Assembly: GCA_027886175.1 (NCBI GenBank)
Contig: JAJNNQ010000026.1
Span: 12,891,501-12,955,500, forward strand
Reading direction: 5' to 3'
DNA length: 64,000 bases
Source: Phylloscopus collybita
Lineage: Eukaryota; Chordata; Aves; Passeriformes; Phylloscopidae
The position numbers and the translations under genes were made by a program. The notes under the pieces were generated by a model that had not been told where the DNA came from, did not search any database, and saw only the letters and a program-made list of their open reading frames with translations. Each line of letters begins with the position of its first letter. The stretch's first letter is position 1. Below are positions 12,751-24,194 of this stretch, piece by piece.

Positions 12751-15700
12751 AAATAGTCATCTAGTGCCACCTTAGATGACCTGAAGTATAGGAGATATTT
12801 TGTCAGATGTGACACAGGGTAGCACATTAAAATGACCAGAGGCACCTATAATGAGGTGAAGATAAACTGGGGTTTGAAATTAGGTGGGATGAATCCCATT
12901 TTTGGTTCCCACAGCTATTTGTGTTGGGTTTTTTCTTGAGTGATTGATTTGGAAAAATCGGCCTGTCTACTTATATCCTGCTGGCTAGACAGTCTGAAGA
13001 GTTTTATATAGAAATACTCTTCCTGGGGTCAAAATGGGCAAAAAAGTCCCTCAGAGAAACAGCTTCTCATTTCAATCCCCAAAGCAATAGGCAAGAAAAG
13101 AGAAGAGGTTTGCAAATCACTGCAAAAGAACTTTGTGCCACAGATAAAAATTATCCTGACCTTTCTTTGAGCAATGGTGAAATGGGTGTTCACCGTGAGA
13201 GGTCATTAGGCAATCACATACAGACATGCAGAGAATATTGGCTCAATGCTTTTATTAGCAAAAAATTCCTACTGTCTGCTTCACTAAACTCTTACCTTTC
13301 ATGTACTCTGCGGTGCTGCTTTGGTATTCACAAAGAAGGGATGTGTAATGTCTCATGTCCCTGAATGCTCCCCAGGAGGAGCAGGCAGGTTTAAAGTTTG
13401 GCTCCCAGATCTGACAGTGCTTTTCTTTTTGCTCACCTACTCCTCAGACCATCATATCTGCGCGGTCACAGTCAAAGGTCTGTCCTGCTGTGCACAGAGA
13501 AAGAGGGGAAAATAGTCATGTTACTGACTGAAAGGTATCCCCTCCCTCTTGTTTAACAATGTGATACTCCCAAACAAACGTGCTTTCCTGAACAACATCT
13601 GAAGAAAAGACAGACAAGATCACAAGAAGTTTATCTCTATTCCACATTCGGCTGTTGGGGATGTAGATCAGTGAGACAGAAAGCTCTGCAGGAGTCAAGA
13701 GTTGGAGGCAGCAAATGCTGACAGGTCAGAGTCTTTCTGCAGCTGGGAGCAATGGGTGTAGGGGAGGGAAGGGCAATCTCCTTCAGCTGCTGAGGAACGG
13801 GCACATTTTCTACTTGACTGCATCCCTGCACATTCCTTTGGCTTACAGCAGGAATTGCTTGTTCCTTCCCTACATGTCATCCCTGTGCCTGTCCAGGCAC
13901 AGGTTTGCATCAGACCTGGTATAAACCAAGTTTAAATGATCATCCCGTGGAATTACCGACATAAAATTTAATGTGGTATTTTTACCTTCAGTCCTTGCAG
14001 TTACTGGAGTGCAGGTTAAAAGCTGCATTTATTGGAGACATTTACTTTTATTAAGAATGGATCTTTGCAGTTCATCAAAACCACTCAGCTTGGGAGGAAA
14101 TGCACTGTAGCTCCCTCTGCTCTCACTGTAGCTTCCAGCAGGGTAATCTGTGTTGCTAATTGCACAGAGTACACACCAATACATGGTGCAAGGCGTGGAT
14201 GGTGCTAATCATGGGCTGTTAGAAACATCCTACAGCTCACCGGTGTTGGCCTAGGGAATGTTTTCTCTCCACTCTGGCATCCCATGGGGTGGACTGCTGT
14301 GCATGGGGTGCTCCTCAGGATCCTCTGAAGTCACAGCTGAACCTCTCCTGCCAGAGGGGGTGAGACCACCCTTCCTGCAATGTTTGCCCAGCTGTCAAGG
14401 TGGGGAGAGGAGTTTCCCTGCTGCTTCCTCTCTGGGATCTGATGGGGCAATGTGGAAGGCAGGGTTAGAAATTGTATTTCCAAATGACAGTGTTTGAGAG
14501 ACAAGTCAGGAGAGGTTACCCTGTGCCTAGCCCTGCATTAAGTGATGAGAATCCATAAATGTAGTTTCCTGCTGTTGTTTTTAAACTAAGAATACAAAAG
14601 TGATAGACCCAAGTCAGATTGAAGCTGCACCATCCTTAGCCATCCAAAGCTAGTGCCTTTGGAATAGTACAAGGACATGGCAAACATCTACTGATTTCCC
14701 TCCTATAGCATTCTCCCAAGCTATTTGTACTACAGTGGTTTCCTGAGCTGAGGCAATGCCTTTGTTAGTAGCTTGTAATTTGCTTCCTTGAATTTGCCCT
14801 TAAATTTCATCAAACTCTCCTGACTTGCCTTGAACCCACCAAGCTTTCCAGCACTGAGCTGTGGTCAAGCCCAGGCTGTGGCAGCAGTCAGAGCTGCCCT
14901 AGGAAAGTCATTCCAAGGTAACACCCTGACTTTGTTGGGGGGCAGTCAGATGAGTCCTTGTGTCTCCCTGACCTCTCTGGCCAGCCTGCAATTTGACTGC
15001 ATGTTTTTCCAGCCTGCCCAAGAGCTTCCTCCTGGCTGTCGGGGAAGGTTATGCTGTGACCCCTCACTGTCAGGCAGAAGCAGTTTTTGCATGTCTGCTG
15101 CCCTTCCCTGCTGCTGGGGAGCACCTTTGCCTCGCAGGATCTGCAGCAGTGTGACAATAAATGCTACCAAAAGCACTCCCATTTCCCTTAGCACACAAGA
15201 AAGGAGAATCAAGTCACGGTTGGGCTTGTAATAAAATGTAATTACAACAGCTTGTATGCTGAAGTTGACACTGTATTTGCTGTAACAAATCAAATATGTT
15301 ACACTGAGATCCTTTTGTGCACAGTTCATCTGGGTCTTGTGTGTCAGCACATGTGGTGAGGAGCTCTAAGAGGTTTTGCCAAAGCAGTGTCACAAGTATT
15401 GGGAGAGCAGAAACAGCACAAAAAGACTGTGATTGTTAAAATTCAGTGTTTCCGGACCACCATATATTTAATACTTCATCAGTTGCAAAAGAAAGCAACA
15501 TCTCAGACAAAGAAGTGCTCTGGGTCAGTACCTCTTGTTGCGGGGTTTCTAACTCAGTTTCTGAGGTGCCATCAGCTCCTTTTACCATCAGAGGAGAATA
15601 TGATACAGACAATGCAGTGTGGTGTTCCGTGCAGGTGCACGGCCTCTCTCTCACAGCCCCGTGGCCACCAGCGGCCCCTTCTGCAGGAACCACTCCCTTC

Positions 15701-17564
15701 CTCAAGCAGGGAGCAAACCTGGGCTGGATTTGTCTTCCTCAGCCTCTGCCAAGCTCCTCTGCAAAGATTTATCTTTCCAGGTTTTGTTTAAAGCAGATTA
15801 AAATGCAGAGCCTGCAGCACTGGGCTTTCAGTGTGTTTTGGTGCCAAATCCAGTGTAATTGTTGCATTTCCTTTCCCTGCTGAATTCCCTGCCTACAGAC
15901 AGCCTGTAATGGAAGATCCTGGGAATGTTTTGTTTTGGGAGGTGGAAGAGGCACCGAGGGTGTCCGTCAGAAAGCACCTACAGGGAGGAAAATGAACACT
16001 GCTGAAGACAGAAGGAAAGCAGTGATGTTCAGGATAAACTGGGCCTCTCCATTTAACCCCTGCTGTGGCAAGCCTGTTGATTTTAATCCTGAAAGGAAAC
16101 TGCAGTCACATGAGACTTTTCTTTGGTAAAAATCAGAGCCCCATGGCAGGCTTTCATGGGGTTCCCAAGCTGCCTGAGCATGCCTGAGAGTGAACGCAAC
16201 CATATTGGCTCTGGACAATATGGTAAATCAGGCACTGCAAATTTGCTCTGCTCTGGTGTTTGACATTCAGTATTTGCAAAAGAGTTTTAGGCAGGTGGGG
16301 TTGAAGACTGGAAATGTTGTAATCAATCTGTAAGTCCCATCGTATATAATGGATCTATCTATCTGAAGAGAGCAGATAACCCCCAACATTATTGAAAACA
16401 CACAAGTTTTAACATACTGCAAATAAATGCATTTACTGGAGGGTAGGGCTGGGAGCTCCCTATTTTTTTTTTTTTTTTATTATACAGGAGACTGTGTAAC
16501 CTACAGACTGGATAATACCATAGAAGTGAGTTTCTTTTTAGAAAGAGTTAGTCACACAGAGTTTTAACTAGGCATAATATTCTTGCCTTTGAAACAAAGA
16601 AGCCCCCAGCTGCAGATACTTGTCACCAGAGGACCCCTATCAAGTGGTACCCTTCCCACTATGTGAGTGAGTAATTCTGATTTCATTCCCAGCAACATCA
16701 GCTCTCATCACGCTGGGTTCTGAAATTGCGAAATCTGAAGTGCTCTGAGAAATTTTTAGGTTTTATAGTTTATAGATTTTGTAAAAAATTGTAGTTGTTT
16801 GTAGTAATAAACGTTGGGTGGGCTTTATGTAGAGGATGGGCTTGAACCATATCTTTAGGTTTTCTCTGAAGCTGAGAGAGCTATGAGCCTGCTCTGTGAA
16901 AAAAAGCCTAGAACACAGGGAGTCTTCCATTATCACTGGCCTGAGGAAGCACAATTTTGACAACATTAGCCATTGCAAGGCTTATCATAAAAGTATGAGT
17001 CTTGCTTAGACCTTTGTGTCTAGCACTGTATGCAGGCAGACTGGGACTACTCTTCTGCCCATATGCAGGAAATAAATGCCTGGACAAAACAACATTCGAA
17101 AATATATTTCTAAAGCTGATTTGCGTGTTTTGTTGGTTTTTTTTTCATTAACCTTTGTTCATAGATGATCCTTACTAGAAGCTGTGAAGGATGGTGTATA
17201 TTCCCTTGGTATTGTGGTACTGTGTGGGTTGTATATTTGTTTTCTTTATTAAAATCTGGGCAGAGGAAAATGGACCAGATTCCACTGCATTCCCCCTGCT
17301 CAACTTCAGCAGCTGCATGGAGTTGTGGTGAGGTAACTGTGTTAATGGAGTACATCCAAAAGCCCACAACTAACATGTGTGGTAACAGATGTTATAAAAT
17401 TGCAGAGAGGAAATGTGTGGCAATTACCCTCTAACATGGCTACCTTATGCTGGCAGCCTCATGGCCCAGCCCAGCCTCCCCACTCAGGAGAGCAGCAGAT
17501 GAAGAGGAGCTCTGGAAGTCCATTTCAGTACTGGTGGTACTTCTGAGGCAAGGCAGGATTTGCA

Positions 17565-17690
17565 GAACCATGGAATTTGTGAAAGACAATCAGGTTGGCA
17601 GGGACTTTAGGAGATGATCTACTCCAAACCCCATGTGAAAGCAGGCACTGACTGATGGCTGCAAGATCAAGCCTTCATCACACTTATCTG
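17565..17690 (-). mobile_element. Degenerate antisense CR1 tail
   Basis: The + strand reads like the reverse complement of a CR1 3' end: 'accatggaatttg...caggttggcagggactttaggagatgatctactccaaacccc'. Several mismatches and the missing 'gaatcatagaat' block mark it as older than the other copies. It lies about 320 bp upstream of the first SCML4 coding exon. Confidence 0.55.
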
Positions 17691-17978
17691 CAGGACGTAG
17701 GGTTAAGGTTGTTGTGGGATTCACCTATTGGATATCCGCAATAGAAGCCTCAACACCTGGGCAACTCCCTCTACAGTACTCGTTGTCAGGAGAGGGAAAT
17801 GGGAAAGATAAGGGTTTTGTCCAGCTTTGGACAGGTGCATCCCACCCAGGGTGAAACGCACACACTCAGGTGTGTTTCTTGCTGCTTTGTGATCAATGGT
17901 AACAGGGAAAATGATAGCATTGAGCAATCTGCCTTTGGATTAGAAAGGACTAAAATGAAAATTAAGAGTTGATTTGCC

Positions 17979-18003
17979 TTTTTTTTTTTTTTTTTTTTTT
18001 TTT
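17979..18003 (+). repeat. T25 tract forming the polypyrimidine tract of the exon acceptor
   Basis: An uninterrupted run of 25 T residues ends ten bases before the AG acceptor (18012-18013) of the first SCML4 coding exon. It is followed by 'ctctcccc' and the AG, so it doubles as the polypyrimidine tract. Homopolymers of this length are normally length-variable. Confidence 0.9.
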
Positions 18004-18013
18004 CTCTCCCCAG

Positions 18014-18219
18014 GGCAGATGAGCCACCCACCGTGCCTGGACCCCAGCCTGGCTGCTGGGGAGATGCAGTCCCCCAGGATGGCTGGGAAGAAGCGAGGGC
18101 GGCCCCCGCTCCAGCCAACCCCCCTCAAAATGGGTGTTCACAACCTCTTCCCAGCACCAGCCGGTGCTCTCCCAGTCATGAAGGTCCCAAAGAAGAGAGG
18201 GAGAAAACCTGGGCATAAG
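18014..18219 (+). CDS. SCML4: SCML4 coding exon 1 (start codon, AT-hook-like motifs)
   Basis: This exon supplies residues 1-67 of the model. The acceptor is 'ctctccccag' at 18004-18013 and the donor is AAG|GTAGAT at 18220. The first ATG is at 18019, only five bases into the exon. A second in-frame Met (residue 16, MQSP...) aligns with the start I recall for the common mammalian form, so either could be used. The exon encodes two Lys/Arg-Gly-Arg-Pro motifs, KKRGRPP at residues 24-30 and KKRGRKPG at 58-65, which resemble AT-hooks and may also serve as nuclear localisation signals. The exon ends in phase 0. The bases before the ATG (GGCAG) leave the frame open upstream, so an additional coding 5' exon is possible. 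The acceptor sits behind a T25 tract. Confidence 0.9.
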
Positions 18220-18346
18220 GTAGATACATGACTTTCACATTCCTTGTCCACCTCCTGTTGGTCTTCATACATTTTCTTCTAGAATTTCAGCTGAAATGCA
18301 GGAACAGAGGAAAAGTTGTGCAAGTCTGGGGCAGAGCAATGCAAAG

Positions 18347-18381
<35 letters not shown>

Positions 18382-18397
18382 AAAAAAAAAAAAAAAA
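18347..18397. repeat. A-rich homopolymer (A33, CC, A16)
   Basis: This is a poly(A) tract of 33 residues, two C, then 16 more A. It lies between SCML4 coding exon 1 and an antisense CR1 tail. It could be the tail of an unrecognised retroposed sequence or simple slippage expansion. Assembly length is likely uncertain here. Confidence 0.9.
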
Positions 18398-18444
18398 CAA
18401 ACCCAGAAGATGGTTTATCTTCTACCTGAGCTGGTGAAAAAAAC

Positions 18445-18543
18445 CACAGAATCATAGAGTATTCTAAGTTAAAAGGGACCCATCAGGATCATTGAGTCCA
18501 ACTAGTGGTCCTGTGCAGGACACCCCAAGAACCACACCATACA
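18445..18543 (-). mobile_element. Antisense CR1 LINE 3' tail
   Basis: The + strand begins 'cacagaatcatagagtattctaagtt' and continues 'gggacccatcaggatcattgagtccaact', the reverse complement of a CR1 3' terminus. The following 'cctgtgcaggacaccccaagaa' matches the CR1 subgroup whose tail reads 'ttggggtgtcctgcacagg'. The copy is about 100 bp, 5'-truncated and non-coding. Confidence 0.85.
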
Positions 18544-21500
18544 TATTTTCCCAAAGGTTAATGTTATTTTAATTTGGTCTTTTTGAAAATGTTTTCCACA
18601 GTGTTGTGAGGGATGGCTGCACACCTTCAGGGAACTGTTTCTCATTTGTCACTTTTTTCTCTCTCACTAACAGTGATTAGAAATGGAACAAACTGAACAG
18701 AGAAGGAAAGGAACACAGGAGAGTGGAAATAAAGGGAGGGGGGGAAGAAAACCTACTTTCCAAAGGAAAAAGAAAAGAGGGGCACTTGAAAAAAATAATT
18801 GGATTTCACTTTACTTGTCTGCTCACAGCCCAGCTCTCTGTGCAGCCCTGGGGCAAAGGCAGAACTAAAGAAATCTCAGTGCCTTAAGCCTTTCCAATGC
18901 TGCTGCTGGGCTGGGTCTCTCTCACCACACCACTTGCAGTGGGCTCAGCACCAGTGGGAGCAGTGCCACTGTGGTGCCTCACACTGTGATGCTGAGGGAA
19001 GGAGAATTTGTTCTGGGGAGTGAAACTGAGCTACAGCTTAGTAAGGGGTCTTGTATTCAGCAGATTGCTCAGTTAATCTCTCTGTCTCTGTTCCCCACCA
19101 GCTCGGGGCACTGTACATGTTTGCAGTGCCTGTTCCTCGCTTTGAAGGGGCACTGGTACAGACATGCAGGCTGTCACACAACGAGGGCAAATTGCTGACT
19201 CTTAGAAAATCAGAGCTGCTTGAGTCTGTGGTGTCAAGACAGAAAAGTGAATAAAACAATCAGGGTGTGCACAAGGCTGACCCAGCCTTCCCTGGAGAAG
19301 GTCTTGTCCAGGTGTTGCCTGGCTCTTCCATGGGTCTCTCCTGCTTCATAGGAGCCAACAACGTCCCATGCACGGTGCTGCTGGCTGAGCTTTGGAGACA
19401 GGGACCAATTGTTTGATTCCTGTGATCCTTGGATTTCAGCTTAATCTAGAACAGGCTACCATCATCTTTACTTTTCCCTCCTTTTCACCTCCTGCCAGAC
19501 CTTATTCCTCCCATCCCCTAACCTCTCTATCTAACAGTAGCCCAAAATAGAGCTCCAAGCTAAGACTGGCCAAATATTATATAGTGTTTATAAAATGTGG
19601 GATATGGAAATACTTTTTATTTTTTCACTTCCATACCAATATAAAACTTCAGGATGGAAACATCTGAATTGATTTAATTGAGGTGTTTCTTATTTCAAGT
19701 TTATTATTTATTATATTTACTTATTTCAAGTAGTTTAGTTATTATCAGTAAAGCTGGGTGACTTGCAGACTCTTCAGATCAAAACCATCCAGTCTGGTCA
19801 ATAATACTTTGGAGATGTGCTGAAATTGGGTCTTTGAGGTTTGAGATTAAGCAATTTTCCAAATACCACAATGACCTTGTATGCAGGGTTTTTCACATCT
19901 TGTTCCTTCTGTCCCTGCTTGTCTTGGTGACTCCTCATTTCTTACTCATGCATTTACATTTGATTTGTAATCTGACAAAAAAAGAAAATGTTGGGGAATG
20001 CGTTCTGTTCTATCCCAAATGCATCCATCCACCTGGAAAAAAAGTCTTTCACCAACCACCACAAATATATAAATGGGAGAAGTGGTAGACTTAAATTCCT
20101 GGAAATGCTGCAGTAACACTGTGCTTTAGACCTATGTGGCTCAGCATTTTATTGCTGTGTCCCCCTCTTCTTCCAAAGGGACACTTTATCCCTGGCTGGG
20201 TACCACACACTCCTCCTCTTTGTTCTGGGCACTCAGCGAGGAGGCAACAGTATCCCTCCTTCGGCAGTGGATCTGAGATGAGGCTCTTTCTTGGCGAGCA
20301 CAGATCATAAAAAGGCATCCTTTCATAACCTATGGTTTAGGTGGATGGAGCTGACACTCATGAGCTGCAGCACCCATGGCATCTGGCCTGCTGCTGTTGA
20401 TTTGCTCTGTAGGAATTGTACACCAAAGCAATATTTTCCATGAGGCACCTTTGTACACTGTGTGCTCAGCTGAGGTGAACCCCTCTCCATCCAAAGCACC
20501 TCCCCAGTGTGAGTCAAAGATTACATTTTTTGATGGAGAGCTCTAGCTTGATTTAATTAGCTCGATAATTGTATGACTTTCAGATACCACGAGACTTAAA
20601 TGCATTTTAAAAAATGACTCCCTGCCCAAATGGCAGACGACCAAATTCTTTATAGCAACCAGAGAGCTGAATTATTACAGAACAGATGGAAAAATACTTC
20701 TGAATTTTTAAGAAACCAGGAATTTACAGCCTAGATTTAAATTTATTTTGACCGAGATGTGAATAACAGACATTTTCAATCACATGCTCTTTACAGACAG
20801 GTGACCCATTGCCTGTTTCCGTTGATATTAAAGCAAATATCTGTGTCTTCCTGAAATGGCATTTCATCACACTTCATCACTGAGAAAAGTCTTTTCCTTG
20901 CTATCCTGTTTATTTTTTCACAGCTTTGGCTATAAAATTTCATCAGCTGTTTTTCCAAAAACTGTTCTGTACCTTATGTGGAGCTATTTGCCATAAAATG
21001 TTACATTTCCCCAAAATACAATATTCTTTCTGATTGTCTAAATCTCTGGGAAAAAGCCTATTCTGGCAGCCGGGGGGGAGGTTAGGTAGATGGATGGGTT
21101 TTATTTCTCTGGCTGTGAGTGAGAGCAGCCCTGAAGAGCTGCCTAGAAAGCCTGTACAAGGGAGGGGTTTGTTAGCATCCTGCAGGGATTCGCTGTGCTA
21201 GAGGACACCAGAGGGACGCGCGCATGGGGCAGCACTGCGGCACTGACCATCACATCCCTCCCAGAGGGCCACAAAGCCATGGCCCCCTTTGAGCAGCTCG
21301 AGGGCAGTTTGTCCCTCTGTGCAACCAAAGCAGCTCCCACCCAGGGAGGTGGCCCCAGCCCAGATCAGCCAAGGCCTTGCAAGCTCCTGCCAGGTGGGGT
21401 GGGCAGCGAGTCGCACATGTGGAGTGACAGTTTCCATTATGGGCTTAGGTTCCCCTGCTGCCCTAGAAGTCAATACTAATGATGACAAATAAGTAGTCAG

Positions 21501-22281
21501 GATTTGGACACATTGGGAATGAGATTGCACAGACAACCTTAAAGTGTCCTGTTTATTCACCTGTCCTATGATACAGCCTTGGATTTCAAGGTTGTGTACA
21601 CTCCTGTCAAGGTTACCTGCCTCATTCACTGTGAAACACTGATGGGATGTAGGAGGCAGGGTTGCTTGCATCATTTGCTGTGCAGAAGAAAGTTATGGCA
21701 TGACACAAGAAGGTGAGAAAGACCTTGGACTGTGATTCCCTTTCCCAGGTGACCTCCACTCTCACCCTCGCTGGGTGGGCTTGTGTTATGCTGAGTCTCC
21801 TCACTCACAGCCAAACTCACAGAGCCACGGACCCCAAAGCATGTGCTCAGAAGCTCTGTGCTTCCCTGGTGTAGGCTTAAAGGCAACCTTCTGTCCAGCC
21901 ATCAGAAGTCTGCAAGGCAGTGCCAGGCTGGCTCAGACACTCACCTTACTGCACATTTGCAGGGGCTGGAGGTGGTTCTCTCTCCAGCAGCAAAAGCTCT
22001 CATTTCCAGAAGGTGCCTCTGCCCTCCTGTCTGGAAGGACAAAGGCCCATGGGGATGAGGTGAATCCCAGCCTTTTCTAGCAATTGTTTTTTCAGGACAA
22101 GGGAAAACTACTAGAGGGGAACAGAGAGCCATAAAAATGAGAACCTGCATCTAAGTGGTTTAAGAAAACTTCAGGGAAAGATTGTGTTATGGCTCATCAT
22201 GTTTCTTTCACATCTATTTTATTATACAAGCTGGCAGAAATCTTCAGAAATAAAAAAAGTTGCCTGGCAAATGCCTTCTTT

Positions 22282-22283
<2 letters not shown>

Positions 22284-22317
<34 letters not shown>
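22284..22317. repeat. T34 homopolymer
   Basis: This is a run of 34 T residues inside SCML4 intron 1, followed by 'gttggggaatgac'. No retroposon body is recognised on either side. Confidence 0.9.
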
Positions 22318-22318
<1 letters not shown>

Positions 22319-23454
22319 TTGGGGAATGACATAAATACCAGTTAGATGAATCCTGGCTTCTCTGAAGAGGTGTGCAGATTGTAATAAAAACTCCAGGAGT
22401 CAGCATCCCCATGCCCAGCCACCTCATACTCAAACTTATGACCAGCATCAGTGGCACAAAAGCCCATCCTCTCTGCATCTAATGCATGGTGATGTTGATA
22501 AAGTAGACACACTTATTTCCTACCCAAAATCCCTGATCAGCCTTCTCTGATCTCATTTCCATGGTAGAAAGTCCATAAGAGTGGGGGGGTTGTTTGTAGA
22601 TCTTGTTTTAAAGAAACCACTTTTGCATCTCATGCTGCGCATATTAAAACTTACGACATTTGATAGTCAAAAGCTGATTCAAATGCCTTACCACAAGGAC
22701 TTCCCAATGTGCTCTGACAGATTTCCTCAGTCTCCTTCTCTCTTTCTCTTTCGCTCTTCTTCACTGCTTTTTTTGACTCTCACCCATATGTGCTTTCTAC
22801 TGGCATGCTCTCAGTAAGTCAGCTGGTCGGTTGGGTTGGCTTTTCGATAGAGAAGACTCTGTCCAAGAAAAGACATCTTTAAATGGAATACTTTGAGATT
22901 TATGCTTCATTATATTAAGGGACTACTCAGGGTTTCAGTGGCCAGGAGGTAGTTAAGATGTTGTTTGCTTAGTGTACTGTCTCTTGCACTAATCAGGCAT
23001 TGTTTTATTTTGATCTGACAAAGGCCAGTTCTCTACTACTCCTAATGAAATGACATTTATCTGTACCCAGAGGCTGTAGAGCACATTTTGTTGCAATTAA
23101 TTTTGCAGTAAATTGTTCACTAAAGCAGGAAACTGCCAAGAAGGGGCTTCCACACTGGAGAGTGTGCACAGGCCTTGCCCTCTGTTTATTTGCTCTCGAA
23201 CATAAGCTTGCCTGGACCTCCAAGATCGGGGAGGAGAAAAAGGTCTGATGGTGCTGGTGAGGCAATGCACAGTGTTGGTGGGGCAGCACACACTCACGAG
23301 GCTCAGGGGCTGAAGAGGGGACTTCTGTGTCTCTGTTTGTGACCACAGGAATGTGAGCCACTACGGATATTAAGGAGCCAACACACAAATGAAGCAGAAT
23401 TTGTCAGGTGTACTGTCTCAGAAATAGTATCTATATAGAGAAATGTAAATGTGA

Positions 23455-23892
23455 GAGCATACATGAGTTGCTAGAACCTGTCCAGAGAAGGACAACAAAG
23501 CCAGTGAAAGGTCTGGGGCATCAGTCTCATGAGCAACAGCTGAGAGATCTGGGGTTGCTTAGCCTAGAGAAAAGGAGGCTCAGGGGAGACCTTATTGCTC
23601 TCTACAACCACCTGACAGGAGGGTGTGGCCAGGCTGGGTCTTTTCTTCTCACAGACGACCAGCAACAGGGAAAAGGCCTTAAGTTGTTGTAGGGCAGGTT
23701 TAGATGGTATGTTTGAAAAAATTTTTTTCCTTAAGGGTGATCAAGCATTGGAAGAAGGGAAGTGGTGGAATCACTGTCCCTGGAAGTGTTCAAAAGATGT
23801 GTAGGTGTTTAGTGGTCCTGGCAATGTTAGGGAATGATTGGATTAAATGATCTTAGAGGTCTTTTCCAACCTGAATGATTTAGTGATTCTAT
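23455..23892 (+). mobile_element. CR1 LINE 3' fragment
   Basis: The text 'gagttgctagaacctgtccagagaaggacaacaaagcc' is the conserved segment at the end of CR1 ORF2. It runs through 'gagaaaaggaggctcaggggagacctt' and 'ccctggaagtgttcaaa' to the terminal 'gaggtcttttccaacctgaatgatttagtgattctat'. The copy is about 440 bp, 5'-truncated, with small indels. The frame is broken, so it is a dead copy. Confidence 0.92.
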
Positions 23893-23896
23893 ACCT

Positions 23897-24008
23897 ACAA
23901 GTATATGTGCACATCTGTCTATAAATACATATATTTTATATAAATATCAAGTGTGTACAAATGCACGTGTATATATGTGTTCTTTGTATATGTATATATA
24001 TATATGTG
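23897..24008. repeat. TA/TG-rich microsatellite after a CR1 end
   Basis: The segment is built of alternating purine-pyrimidine steps (tatatgtgcaca, acatatattttatat, gtatatatgtg, and a longer tatata run at 23990-24003). It begins immediately after the CR1 3' terminus, a common birthplace for microsatellites. Confidence 0.8.
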
Positions 24009-24194
24009 ATCAAAAACAAGCCCAGAAGCCTAACATAGGGGCTACCCAAAGTTGCACTTTGCCAGCCCTCTTTGCCATAGAAAAGTGAATAATCGACATA
24101 TTGCTATAGAATCTAATAAATCATGCTGCTTCTCACCTTCTTACATGGAATAAATCCCAAACTGGATGGAGACCTTGATTTTTGAAACTCTCTG

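Larger units (their letters stand above)
1..18013. other. Upstream region or first intron, no supported exon
   Basis: About 18 kb precede the first recognisable coding exon. I see no open reading frame resembling a known protein. The longer ones (for example near 3013-3480 and 8189-8662) have low-complexity, Cys/Trp/Ser-rich translations typical of chance frames in GC-rich patches. The region carries one clear CR1 tail (4262-4377), a weak antisense CR1 (17565-17690), a MITE-like inverted repeat (12450-12750), A18 at 10337-10354 and T16 at 16463-16478. Because the exon at 18014 starts with an acceptor, at least one 5' exon and the promoter lie upstream, either unrecognised here or outside the window. 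Confidence 0.6.
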
